A stretch of 64,000 nt of DNA from Variovorax sp. YR216. Lineage in GTDB: Bacteria; Pseudomonadota; Gammaproteobacteria; Burkholderiales; Burkholderiaceae_C. Location of the stretch: NCBI RefSeq assembly GCF_900107745.1, contig NZ_FNRO01000017.1, positions 1 to 64,000 of the forward strand, written 5' to 3'. This document shows positions 9,406-16,498 of the stretch, piece after piece (positions within the stretch are counted from its first letter, which is position 1; each line of letters starts with the position of its first letter). The position numbers and the translations under genes are program-made. The notes below the pieces were generated by a model. The model saw nothing but the letters and a program-made list of their open reading frames with translations. It was not told the DNA's origin and made no database searches.

Positions 9406-9449
9406 GGTGTGCGCTTCTTATTGGAAGGTTGAAAGAGACGTCCCGTTCG

Positions 9450-9542
9450 GGAAACGCCGCGGAACCGGCTTGGCCGGGCCGCTGGCGTTGCCCCCTGCAA
9501 GGGGGTTGGCGTAGCGACACGAAGTGCGCGAAGCCTGGGGGT
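9450..9542 (-). repeat. Dispersed intergenic repeat, copy 1 (between livK-like and livH-like genes)
   Basis: About 92 bp that match the segment at 19631-19722 in inverse orientation with roughly seven differences over 88 bases. On the minus strand it begins ACCCCCAGGC and ends near GGTTCCGCGGCG. It has two hairpin potentials: CCCCCT-tgc-AGGGGG and a GCGGcCCGGC/GCCGGttCCGC stem. It lies wholly in an intergenic gap inside an operon. I recall this sequence type from Comamonadaceae genomes. Confidence 0.85.
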
Positions 9543-9545
9543 GGG

Positions 9546-10712
9546 TCAGAGCTTGCAGCCGCGGGCCGGATCGGCCAGGTTCTTGACCGCGATGTTCACC
9601 AGCTTGTTCTCGTTGCCTTCGACCTTGCGCAGGTAGATGTCCTGCACGGGGTTGTGCGCCTTGTTCATCGTGAACGTACCGCGCGGGCTGTCGATCTTGG
9701 CCTTCTCCACCGCCGCCGCGAACTCGGCCTTCTTCGAGATGTCGCCCTTCACGGCCGCGAGGCCGATGCCAAGGATCTGCGCCGCGTCGTAGCCCTGCAC
9801 GGCGTACACATCAGGCTGCAGCTTGAAGCTCTTGGCGTAGGCGGTGCGGAACGCCGTGTCGCGCGGCGTGTTCAGGCCGTCGGCGTAGTGCAGCGTGGTC
9901 TGCATGCCTTGCGCGGAATCGCCTTGGGCCTCGAGCGTGCCGTCAGTCAGGAAGCCGGGGCCGACGAGCGGAATGGTCTTGTTCAGGCCCGCAGCCGCAT
10001 AGTCCTTGACGAACTTGACCGCGCCGCCGCCCGCGAAGAAGGCGTAGACCACGTCGGGCTTGGCCGCCGCGATCTCGGTCAAGAGCGCCTGGAACTCCAC
10101 GTTCGGGAACGGCACCGTGAGCTGCTTGTCGACCTTGCCGCCGGCCTTCTCGAAGCCTTCCTTGAAGCCCGCCACCGACTCGTCGCCGGCCGCGTACTTC
10201 CAGGTGATCGTCATCGCCTTCTTCTTGCCCTGCTTGCCGGCGACCTCGCCCATCGCGTAGGCGGGCTGCCAGTTCGAGAACGAGCTGCGGAAGATGTTCT
10301 GTGCGCACATCGGTCCGGTCACCGCGTCGGCGCCGGCATTGGGAACGATCAGCATGGTGCCGCTTTCCTTGGCAGCCTTGGCCATCGCCATCGCGACGCC
10401 GGAGTGCACGGTGCCGATGATCACGTCGACGTTGTCGCGCTTGATCAGCTTGTTGACGTTGTCCGTGGCCTTGGCCGGATCGGATTCATCATCGACCTTG
10501 ACGTACTCGATCTCGCGGCCGGCGAGCTTGCCGCCCTTTTCCTCGACCTGCAGCTTGAAGCCGTTTTCGATCGCGACGCCGAGCGCTGCGTACGTGCCGC
10601 TGAACGGAAGCATCAGGCCCACCTTCAGCTTGCCCGTCTGGGCGTGGCCCAACGTGGCGATGCAGGCCAGCGTCAGGGCCGTCAGCGTGGTGCGTGCGAT
10701 GCGGGTGCTCAT
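9546..10712 (-). CDS. Periplasmic binding protein of the Liv-type importer, probably for benzoate or a related aromatic acid
   Basis: A 388-residue type-1 periplasmic binding protein. The start at 10712 is set by AAGGAG just upstream and by the signal peptide that follows (TTLTALTLACIATLGHAQ). The mature part opens with KVGLMLPFSGTYAALG, the usual first strand of the Peripla_BP_6 fold. It is the first of five transport genes placed after the benzoate-CoA ligase and hydrolase genes. The substrate is inferred from context; binding proteins of this group also take branched-chain amino acids and amides. Confidence 0.88.
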   Translation of the reverse strand: MSTRIARTTLTALTLACIATLGHAQTGKLKVGLMLPFSGTYAALGVAIENGFKLQVEEKGGKLAGREIEYVKVDDESDPAKATDNVNKLIKRDNVDVIIGTVHSGVAMAMAKAAKESGTMLIVPNAGADAVTGPMCAQNIFRSSFSNWQPAYAMGEVAGKQGKKKAMTITWKYAAGDESVAGFKEGFEKAGGKVDKQLTVPFPNVEFQALLTEIAAAKPDVVYAFFAGGGAVKFVKDYAAAGLNKTIPLVGPGFLTDGTLEAQGDSAQGMQTTLHYADGLNTPRDTAFRTAYAKSFKLQPDVYAVQGYDAAQILGIGLAAVKGDISKKAEFAAAVEKAKIDSPRGTFTMNKAHNPVQDIYLRKVEGNENKLVNIAVKNLADPARGCKL

Positions 10713-10798
10713 GGAAAACTCCTTCGTTGATAAAAGTTGGCGACCGGGGCCATTTCCGAAATCCAGGGACACCCGCGCAGATTGATGCAGGCGTCAAT

Positions 10799-10834
10799 AC
10801 TTTACAGGTAAACTATTTAGCTCTCAATTGAGAG
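10799..10834. other. Two palindromes at the hydrolase/binding-protein junction
   Basis: TTTAC-ag-GTAAA (10801-10812, with one more partly matched pair outside) and the perfect 14-bp palindrome CTCTCAATTGAGAG (10821-10834), which overlaps the hydrolase stop codon. No U-run follows on either strand, so a standard terminator is unlikely. They may mark a regulatory site for an internal promoter of the transporter genes. Confidence 0.3.
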
Positions 10835-11642
10835 TTTTCCCTGAGATCTTTTCCGAATGGCGCCCCACGAATGAAACGGTCGCCACTATCGCCGTTTCGG
10901 GCTGATCGCGATGCGGGGAATGCCCGCAGTCAGGAATCTCCAGCAACTGCGTCTGCGGCACGTGCAAGGCAATGTCGCGGATCTGGCGCAAGGTCCCGTA
11001 TTCGTCATCGATGCCTTGCATAGCAAGAACCGGGCAACGGATCGTGCCGAGCTCGTTCTCGATGTTCCATTGCTTGAAGGGCGGATGCAGCCAGATGCGG
11101 TTCCAGCCCCAGAAGGCCGAGTCCACATCGTCGTGATAGCGGCCCAGCTTCTTGGGCATGTCGGTCTCGAGGTAGGCGCGGCGCGCGAGCTCGATGTTCG
11201 CGACCGTCACGTCCTCCACGAAGATGTGCGGGGCCAGCACCACGAGGCCCGCCACGCGATCGGGAAAGCGCGATGCGTAGAGCAGCGAGATCGAGCCGCC
11301 GTCGCTGTGACCGAAGAGCCAGGGCTTCTCGTCGATGCCGATCGCCTCGAAGAAGGCGGGGAGCACCTCGTGCGCCTGGCGGTGCATGAAGTCGACGTCC
11401 CACACTTCATCCGGGCCGCGCGGCGTCGAGCGTCCATACGCGGGCCGCGAGAACACCAGCCCGCGAAAGCCGCCGGCTTCGCACAGCTTCTCGGGGAAGT
11501 CCTTCCACATCGCGATCGAGCCGAGCCCTTCGTGCAGGAAGACGACCAGCGGTGCATCGGTCCGTTCCGGTGCGATGTGCACGTATTCGACGCGCACATC
11601 CCGGCCCCGCCATTGGATGGCGGCGAATTGGCTTTCGCTCAT
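10824..11642 (-). CDS. Alpha/beta hydrolase of the box operon
   Basis: A 272-residue alpha/beta hydrolase. The nucleophile elbow GHSDGG puts the serine at residue 113; the oxyanion region is FLHEGLGSIAMW near 35-46, and a late histidine lies in CGHSPHRDQP. The ATG shares one base with the ligase stop (TAATG), so it is translationally coupled to benzoate-CoA ligase. Hydrolases of this kind recur in box clusters. A role in hydrolysing a stalled CoA thioester or a lactone by-product is plausible but not shown. No signal peptide is present. Confidence 0.85.
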   Translation of the reverse strand: MSESQFAAIQWRGRDVRVEYVHIAPERTDAPLVVFLHEGLGSIAMWKDFPEKLCEAGGFRGLVFSRPAYGRSTPRGPDEVWDVDFMHRQAHEVLPAFFEAIGIDEKPWLFGHSDGGSISLLYASRFPDRVAGLVVLAPHIFVEDVTVANIELARRAYLETDMPKKLGRYHDDVDSAFWGWNRIWLHPPFKQWNIENELGTIRCPVLAMQGIDDEYGTLRQIRDIALHVPQTQLLEIPDCGHSPHRDQPETAIVATVSFVGRHSEKISGKTLN

Positions 11643-13189
11643 TACTGGGTTTCTCGTTCGCGCAGGCGGAAACGCTGGATCTTGCCCGTCGCGGTCTTCG
11701 GCAGTTCGTCGACGAACTCCATGAAGCGCGGGTACTTGTAGGGCGCGAGGCGTTCCTTGACGAAGGCCTTCAGCTCGTCTTCGCTCACCGATTGGCCTTC
11801 CTTGCGCACCACGAAAGCCTTGGTCTTCGTGAGGCCATCGGCGTCCTGCTTGCCGATCACCGCGGCTTCAAGCACCGCCGGATGCTGCATCAGCGTGGCC
11901 TCGACCTCGAAGGGCGAGACGTAGATGCCGCTGACCTTCAGCATGTCGTCGCTGCGGCCCGCATAGGTGTAGTAGCCGTCGGCATCGCGCGAGTACTTGT
12001 CGCCGCTCTTGGTCCAGCCTTCGCGGAAGGTGTCGGCCGTCTTCTCCGGATTGCCCCAGTACATGACGGCGGTGCTTGGCCCCTTGATATAGAGGTCGCC
12101 GACTTCGCCCACGGGAACCGGCTTGCCGTCTTCGCCGCGCAGCTCGATCTCGTAGCCTTCCACGGGCCGGCCTGTGGTGCCGTAGCGGATGTCGCCGGGG
12201 CGGTTGGAGATGAAGATGTGCAGCATCTCGGTCGAGCCGATGCCGTCGACGATCTCGCAGCCGAAGTGCTGCTTGAAGCGCTGGGCGATCTCGCCCGGCA
12301 ACGCTTCGCCGGCCGAGGAGCACATGCGCAATGCCACTGCCTCGCGCGCCGGCAGATGGGGTGATGCGAGCATGCCCGCGAAGCCGGTTGGTGCGCCGAA
12401 GAACACCGTGGGCTTGTGCGCGCCGGTCCAGCGCCTGAAGGTGGCGTCGGGCGTGGGCCGCTCGGCCATCAGCAATACCGTCGCACCCACCGACAGCGGG
12501 AAGGTCAGCGCATTCCCAAGTCCGTAGGCGAAGTACATCTTGGCCGCGGAGAAGCACACGTCGTTCTCCGTCAGGCCCAGCACCGGCTTGCCGTACAGCT
12601 CCGCGGTCCACCATGGATTCGCGTGCGTGTGCACCGTGCCCTTGGGCTTGCCGGTGGAGCCCGACGAATAGAGCCAGAACGCATGGTCCTTCGGCGAAGT
12701 GGCCGCGGGCGCGGCGAGCGGCTGCTGCGCGGCGATCGCCGAATCGAGATTGCGCGCGTTCTCCGGCAGTGCCGCTGTCGGCTGGGAGACGAACAGTCTG
12801 TGCACCTGGTTCGTGCCCTTGGCCATCGCTTCCTGCAACACCGGAAGCAGCGCACCCGACACCATCGCCGCGGTCGCGCCGCTGTGTTCGAGCATGTAGG
12901 CGTAGTCATCCGCCGTGAGCAGCGTGTTCACCGCGACCGGCACGGCGCCCGCATAGAGGCTGCCGAGAAAGCACACCGGCCAGTCGCTGCTGTCGAGCAT
13001 CAGCAGCAGCACGCGGTCTTCGCGTTGCACGCCGTCGGCGAGCAGGGCGGCGGCGAAGCGGCGGGCGCGGTCTTCGAGCTGGCCGTAGCCGAGTGCGCCG
13101 CGGTCGTCGACATAGGCCGTCTTCTGCGCGCGGCCGCGATTGAGCGCGAACAGGTGCTCGGCGAAGTTGAAGGTGTCAGGCAGGCTCAT
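11642..13189 (-). CDS. bclA: Benzoate-CoA ligase
   Basis: A 515-residue acyl-adenylate synthetase that would convert benzoate, ATP and CoA to benzoyl-CoA, the entry step of the box pathway. The AMP-binding motif YSSGSTGKPKGTVHTH lies near residue 170. The C-terminal lid contains the hinge GRSDDMLKVSGIYVSP and the catalytic lysine context KTATGKIQRF. Length fits the benzoate-CoA ligase family (about 510-530). It lies between boxD and a coupled hydrolase, and the context with BoxABCD and BoxR makes benzoate the probable substrate. Activity on 2-aminobenzoate or halobenzoates cannot be excluded. Confidence 0.93.
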   Translation of the reverse strand: MSLPDTFNFAEHLFALNRGRAQKTAYVDDRGALGYGQLEDRARRFAAALLADGVQREDRVLLLMLDSSDWPVCFLGSLYAGAVPVAVNTLLTADDYAYMLEHSGATAAMVSGALLPVLQEAMAKGTNQVHRLFVSQPTAALPENARNLDSAIAAQQPLAAPAATSPKDHAFWLYSSGSTGKPKGTVHTHANPWWTAELYGKPVLGLTENDVCFSAAKMYFAYGLGNALTFPLSVGATVLLMAERPTPDATFRRWTGAHKPTVFFGAPTGFAGMLASPHLPAREAVALRMCSSAGEALPGEIAQRFKQHFGCEIVDGIGSTEMLHIFISNRPGDIRYGTTGRPVEGYEIELRGEDGKPVPVGEVGDLYIKGPSTAVMYWGNPEKTADTFREGWTKSGDKYSRDADGYYTYAGRSDDMLKVSGIYVSPFEVEATLMQHPAVLEAAVIGKQDADGLTKTKAFVVRKEGQSVSEDELKAFVKERLAPYKYPRFMEFVDELPKTATGKIQRFRLRERETQ

Positions 13190-13224
13190 CGTGTGTCTCC
13201 TTGATTCGTTCCGCGCGAAGGGCG

Positions 13225-14784
13225 CTATGTCTGTGGCAGGCCGAGCTGCGCGAGCACCGCGGGGCTGGCCTGCACCGCGCTGCGGCGGTGATAGAAGTCC
13301 AGCGCGCGCAAGCCGCCCAGCTCCGCGCCTCCGCCCGCGCGGCCGGGGCCGCCATGCAGCGACATCGGCATCACATTGCCGTGGCCGGTGTGGGCCTGTG
13401 CGACATCGGGCGTGATGACGTGCACGCGGCCGTGGCTCGCGGCGACCTGCACGGCGGCTTGGCCGAGCGCCGCTTCATCCGCGCCGTAGAGCGAGGTCAC
13501 GAGTGAGCCCTGGCCGCGATGCGCGAGCGCGATCGCATGGTCGAAATCGCGATAGGGCAGCAGCGTCGCGACCGGGCCGAACACTTCGATGTCATGCACG
13601 CGCTGCGCCGCATCCGCGTCGCGCGCGCCGAGCAGCACGGGTCCGATGCAGGCGGCGACGGCGGGGTCGGCATCGACCAGCGCCTTCGTGCTGCCATCAT
13701 GCAGAACGCTCGCCTGCGTCTTGAGCGCATCGAGCCCCTCGCGCACCGCATTCAGCTGCGCGCGGCTCACCAGCGAGCCCATGCGCACCGTTTCGTTGCG
13801 CGGGTTGCCGACCGTGATGCCGGCGAGCTTCGCGCCGATCGCTTCCGCGGCCGCGTCATACGAGGCGGCGGGCACGAGGATGCGGCGGATCGCGGTGCAC
13901 TTCTGGCCCGACTTGACTGTCATCTCGCGCACCACTTCGCGCACGAGCAGGTTGAAGGCCTCGGAGCCGGGGGCGGCGTCGGGCAGCAGCAGCGCGGAGT
14001 TCAGGCTGTCGGCCTCGATGTTCACGCGCACCGAGCGTTGCGCCACGGCCGGATGCGAGCGGATCACCGCGCCGGTGTCGGCCGAACCGGTGAACGACAC
14101 CACGTCGAAGCTCTCGAGCTGGTCCATCAGCCCGGCGGAGCTGCCGCAGATCACCGACAGCGCCCCCGGGGGCAGCACGCCGGCCTCGACCACGTCGCGC
14201 ACCATGCGCTGCGTGAGCCAGGCCGTCGCGGTCGCGGGCTTGACGATCACCGGCACGCCGGAGAGCAGGGCGGGCGCGGCCTTCTCCCACAGCCCCCACG
14301 ATGGGAAATTGAAGGCATTGATGAGCAAGGCCACCCCGTGCGTCGGCACCTGCAGGTGCTGCGACTGGAAGACCGGCTCCTTGCCGAGCTTCACCGCGTC
14401 GCCGTCGCGCAGCGCGCGCACGTCGCCGAGCGCATCGCCCCATTTCGCGTACTGACCGATGGTGAAGATCGCGCCGTCGATGTCGACCGCCGAGTCGTTC
14501 TTCACCGTGCCGGAGTTCGCGGTGGCGATCTCGTAATAGCTGTCGCGATTCGCCTGCAGCACTTTCACGATGGCGGCGAGCAGGCCGGCGCGCTGGCGAT
14601 AAGTCAAAGCGCGCAGGGCTGCGCCGCCGGTCTCACGCGCAAAGCGGAAGGCCCCGGGCAGATCCAGCCCGGTCGCATCGACCCTGACCAGTTCGGTGCC
14701 GAGCACCGGATCGAACAGCGGCGTTCCGGCGCCGGTGCCGGCCTGCCAGCGGCCGGCAACGTAGTTGGAAAGAAGTTCGGTCAT
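13225..14784 (-). CDS. boxD: 3,4-dehydroadipyl-CoA semialdehyde dehydrogenase (BoxD)
   Basis: A 519-residue aldehyde dehydrogenase that would oxidise the BoxC product to 3,4-dehydroadipyl-CoA with NADP+. The start MTELLSNYVAGRWQAG overlaps the DUF4863 stop by 4 nt (ATGA). Visible family features are the cofactor region PSWGLWEKAAPALLSGVPVI, the catalytic-cysteine segment SGQKCTAIRR near residue 300, and the C-terminal GPVATLLPY block. It is PaaZ-like in the N-terminal part but lacks a fused hydratase, as expected of BoxD. The 35-bp gap to the ligase gene supports one transcript. Confidence 0.92.
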   Translation of the reverse strand: MTELLSNYVAGRWQAGTGAGTPLFDPVLGTELVRVDATGLDLPGAFRFARETGGAALRALTYRQRAGLLAAIVKVLQANRDSYYEIATANSGTVKNDSAVDIDGAIFTIGQYAKWGDALGDVRALRDGDAVKLGKEPVFQSQHLQVPTHGVALLINAFNFPSWGLWEKAAPALLSGVPVIVKPATATAWLTQRMVRDVVEAGVLPPGALSVICGSSAGLMDQLESFDVVSFTGSADTGAVIRSHPAVAQRSVRVNIEADSLNSALLLPDAAPGSEAFNLLVREVVREMTVKSGQKCTAIRRILVPAASYDAAAEAIGAKLAGITVGNPRNETVRMGSLVSRAQLNAVREGLDALKTQASVLHDGSTKALVDADPAVAACIGPVLLGARDADAAQRVHDIEVFGPVATLLPYRDFDHAIALAHRGQGSLVTSLYGADEAALGQAAVQVAASHGRVHVITPDVAQAHTGHGNVMPMSLHGGPGRAGGGAELGGLRALDFYHRRSAVQASPAVLAQLGLPQT

Positions 14785-15245
14785 TTGGTGAACTGGATTT
14801 GGCCTTCCGGCAATAGATAGAGAACGAGGGCGCGACCTTGCGCCACCGTCGGGAAATGCGCGCTGCCCGGCGGATAGACGCACCAGCCGGCCGGCCGGCC
14901 GTCGAAGGTCGCGTCGCCTTCGAGCGGCATGATCAAATCGATCTCCCCGCCGGGGTGCGTGTGATGTGGCCCGGCGATGTCGCGCATGTCGACTACGTCG
15001 ACCGAGAAGCGGCCGAGCGCGTCCTCGGCCTTGAAGGCCCGCCCGTAGCGGATCCCGCCGCCTTCGCGCTCGCACAGCCAGCCTTCGGCCACGCCGCCGA
15101 TGCAGGCCTGTTTCAGCGCTTCATAAGTGGGGCTGCCGGCGCCATGGTGAGTGTTGAGCCAGTGGTCGAGGTCGGCGTCGAGTGGCCGACCGGCAATCCG
15201 GGTCGCCACATCGGCGACGAGTTGATGAAAGGCTTGCTTGGACAT
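14781..15245 (-). CDS. DUF4863 protein of the box cluster, cupin-like C-terminal half
   Basis: A 154-residue soluble protein. The start at 15245 (MSKQAFHQLV) is preferred because the upstream reading has no better ribosome site. The N-terminal half is helical. The C-terminal half holds HHTHPGGEIDLIMP (about 95-108) and, further on, YPPGSAHFPTV, resembling the two metal-binding motifs of cupins. It is the first gene of the boxD-ligase-hydrolase-importer unit. DUF4863 genes recur in box clusters, but I know of no proven function; handling of the reactive semialdehyde or epoxide is a guess. Confidence 0.8.
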   Translation of the reverse strand: MSKQAFHQLVADVATRIAGRPLDADLDHWLNTHHGAGSPTYEALKQACIGGVAEGWLCEREGGGIRYGRAFKAEDALGRFSVDVVDMRDIAGPHHTHPGGEIDLIMPLEGDATFDGRPAGWCVYPPGSAHFPTVAQGRALVLYLLPEGQIQFTK

Positions 15246-15276
15246 GGGCGCCTCGTGGTTCGTGGGAACAAACTTG

Positions 15277-15311
15277 ACTGCACTTGCTTGCGGCAATTGC
15301 CGGCGTGCAGT
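15277..15311. promoter_or_regulatory. Probable BoxR operator in the boxR/DUF4863 divergent region
   Basis: A perfect inverted repeat ACTGCAC (15277-15283) / GTGCAGT (15305-15311), each arm containing TGCA. Between them is a perfect 12-bp palindrome CGGCAATTGCCG (15291-15302). BzdR/BoxR-type regulators are known to recognise TGCA repeats within longer palindromes. The site lies just downstream of the minus-strand promoter at 15329-15357, where a bound repressor would block initiation or early elongation. Confidence 0.6.
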
Positions 15312-15328
15312 ATCTTGCCTGTGTGCGA

Positions 15329-15357
15329 ACCATAAGCACCCACCATTCGGGTGTCAA
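15329..15357 (-). promoter_or_regulatory. Promoter of the DUF4863-boxD-ligase-importer unit
   Basis: On the minus strand a perfect TTGACA (15357-15352) is followed after 17 bp by TATGGT (15334-15329; four of six matches to TATAAT). Transcription would begin near 15322, giving a leader of about 75 nt before the ATG at 15245. The leader contains the TGCA dyad. Confidence 0.6.
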
Positions 15358-15373
15358 GCAATATAGTGCATGA

Positions 15374-15401
15374 ATGGGTGATAACCCTGAGATTCACCCA
15401 T
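15374..15401. promoter_or_regulatory. Inverted repeat upstream of boxR
   Basis: ATGGGTGA (15374-15381) and TCACCCAT (15394-15401) form 8-bp perfect arms around a 12-nt spacer, ending 22 nt before the boxR ATG. A TGCA lies just before it at 15367-15370. It could be an autoregulatory site or a second regulator's operator, or an mRNA hairpin over the boxR leader. I see no convincing plus-strand promoter box pair here. Confidence 0.4.
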
Positions 15402-15423
15402 CGGAAGACAGTGAAAGAACCTC

Positions 15424-16356
15424 ATGAATGAGCGAGCCGATGACGCGGTGCTGACCGCCGACACCGAGGCATCACAGCCGGCCGAAGAGGCCAAGAACCC
15501 GCTGCTGGTGGCGCTGGGCGACCGTGTCCGCAACCTGCGCGCGCGAAGGGGGCTCACCCGCAAGGCGGTCGCGCAGGCGGCCAACGTGTCGGAGCGCCAC
15601 CTCGCCAATCTCGAGTACGGCATTGGCAATGCCTCGATCCTGGTGCTGCAGCAGGTGTCGGGCGCGCTGCAGTGCTCGCTGGCCGAACTCGTCGGCGACA
15701 TCACCACCAGCTCGCCCGAGTGGCTGCTGATCCGCGAATTGCTGGAGCACCGCAGCGAAGCCGACTTGCGACGCGCCCGCGTCGCGCTCGGCGAACTGCT
15801 CGGCACCGCGGCTGGCGACCCGGCACGTCGACGCCGCATTGCGCTGGTCGGATTGCGCGGCGCGGGCAAGTCCACGCTGGGGCAGATGCTGGCGGACGAC
15901 CTCGACGTGCCCTTCATCGAGCTCAGCCGCGAGATCGAGAAGTTCGCCGGCTGCAGCGTGCGCGAGATCCACGACCTCTACGGCACCAACGCCTACCGCC
16001 GCTACGAGCGCCGCGCGCTCGAGGAGACCATCCAGATCTACAGCGAGGTGGTGATCGCCACGCCGGGCGGCATCGTCTCCGACCCGGCCACCTTCAACCA
16101 GTTGCTCGCGCACTGCACCACCGTCTGGCTGCAGGCCGCACCCGAGGAGCACATGGGCCGCGTCGCTGCGCAGGGCGACACCCGGCCCATGGCCGCCAGC
16201 AAGGAGGCCATGGACGACCTGCGCCGCATCCTCGCCGGCCGCGCGGCCTTCTATTCGAAGGCCGACCTGGCCGTCGACACCAGCGGGCATGGTCTCGCGG
16301 AGAGCTTCCAGCTCCTGCGCAACGCCGTGCGCGAAACCATCCACCACGAAGGCTGA
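15424..16356 (+). CDS. boxR: BoxR: XRE-type regulator with shikimate-kinase-like effector domain
   Basis: A 310-residue two-domain regulator. Residues about 27-92 form an XRE helix-turn-helix (LTRKAVAQAANVSERHLANLE). Residues about 138-305 form a shikimate-kinase-like domain with a P-loop GLRGAGKS at 143-150. In BzdR and BoxR such a domain binds benzoyl-CoA and releases repression; this is known of the family. The gene is divergent from the boxD unit and precedes boxC by 142 bp. TGCA dyads at both control regions fit it as local repressor. It is not a shikimate kinase gene, given the fused DNA-binding domain and the location. Confidence 0.93.
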   Translation: MNERADDAVLTADTEASQPAEEAKNPLLVALGDRVRNLRARRGLTRKAVAQAANVSERHLANLEYGIGNASILVLQQVSGALQCSLAELVGDITTSSPEWLLIRELLEHRSEADLRRARVALGELLGTAAGDPARRRRIALVGLRGAGKSTLGQMLADDLDVPFIELSREIEKFAGCSVREIHDLYGTNAYRRYERRALEETIQIYSEVVIATPGGIVSDPATFNQLLAHCTTVWLQAAPEEHMGRVAAQGDTRPMAASKEAMDDLRRILAGRAAFYSKADLAVDTSGHGLAESFQLLRNAVRETIHHEG

Positions 16357-16401
16357 CCCGCCTCCGGCTCATCCACTGCCTGTAAAAAATTCATTCCAGG
16401 G

Positions 16402-16430
16402 TTGACGCGCCTCAAAACATGCAGCATGAT
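16402..16430 (+). promoter_or_regulatory. Promoter of boxC-boxB-boxA
   Basis: TTGACG (16402-16407, five of six matches) and CATGAT (16425-16430, four of six) are separated by 17 bp. The -10 box lies inside the TGCA palindrome, so repressor and RNA polymerase would compete. The predicted start near 16437 gives a leader of about 60 nt, with TAGGAG before the boxC ATG. Confidence 0.6.
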
Positions 16431-16456
16431 GCATGTCCATGCGATAGGCAAATGCA
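16417..16456. promoter_or_regulatory. Probable BoxR operator at the boxC promoter
   Basis: ACATGCA (16417-16423) and TGCATGT (16430-16436) form a perfect 7-bp inverted repeat around 6 nt. A third TGCA lies at 16453-16456. Repeated TGCA within palindromes is the known recognition pattern of BzdR/BoxR. The site covers the predicted -10 box and start point. Confidence 0.65.
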
Positions 16457-16498
16457 CTATTGTTCCTTGATGCCCCCCCGAACCCCTAGGAGACCGAC

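Noticed and set aside
10821..10834. CTCTCAATTGAGAG as a rho-independent terminator of the hydrolase gene
   Set aside because: The stem has no loop and no T-run on either strand; kept only as an unexplained palindrome.
14785..15075. Extension of boxD into the DUF4863 gene as a fusion
   Set aside because: The extension is an alternate frame of DUF4863; the ATG at 14784 overlaps its stop as ATGA and gives the family length.
15832..16350. Shikimate kinase (aroK) gene
   Set aside because: The kinase-like domain is fused behind an XRE DNA-binding domain and lies between box operons, which is the BoxR architecture.
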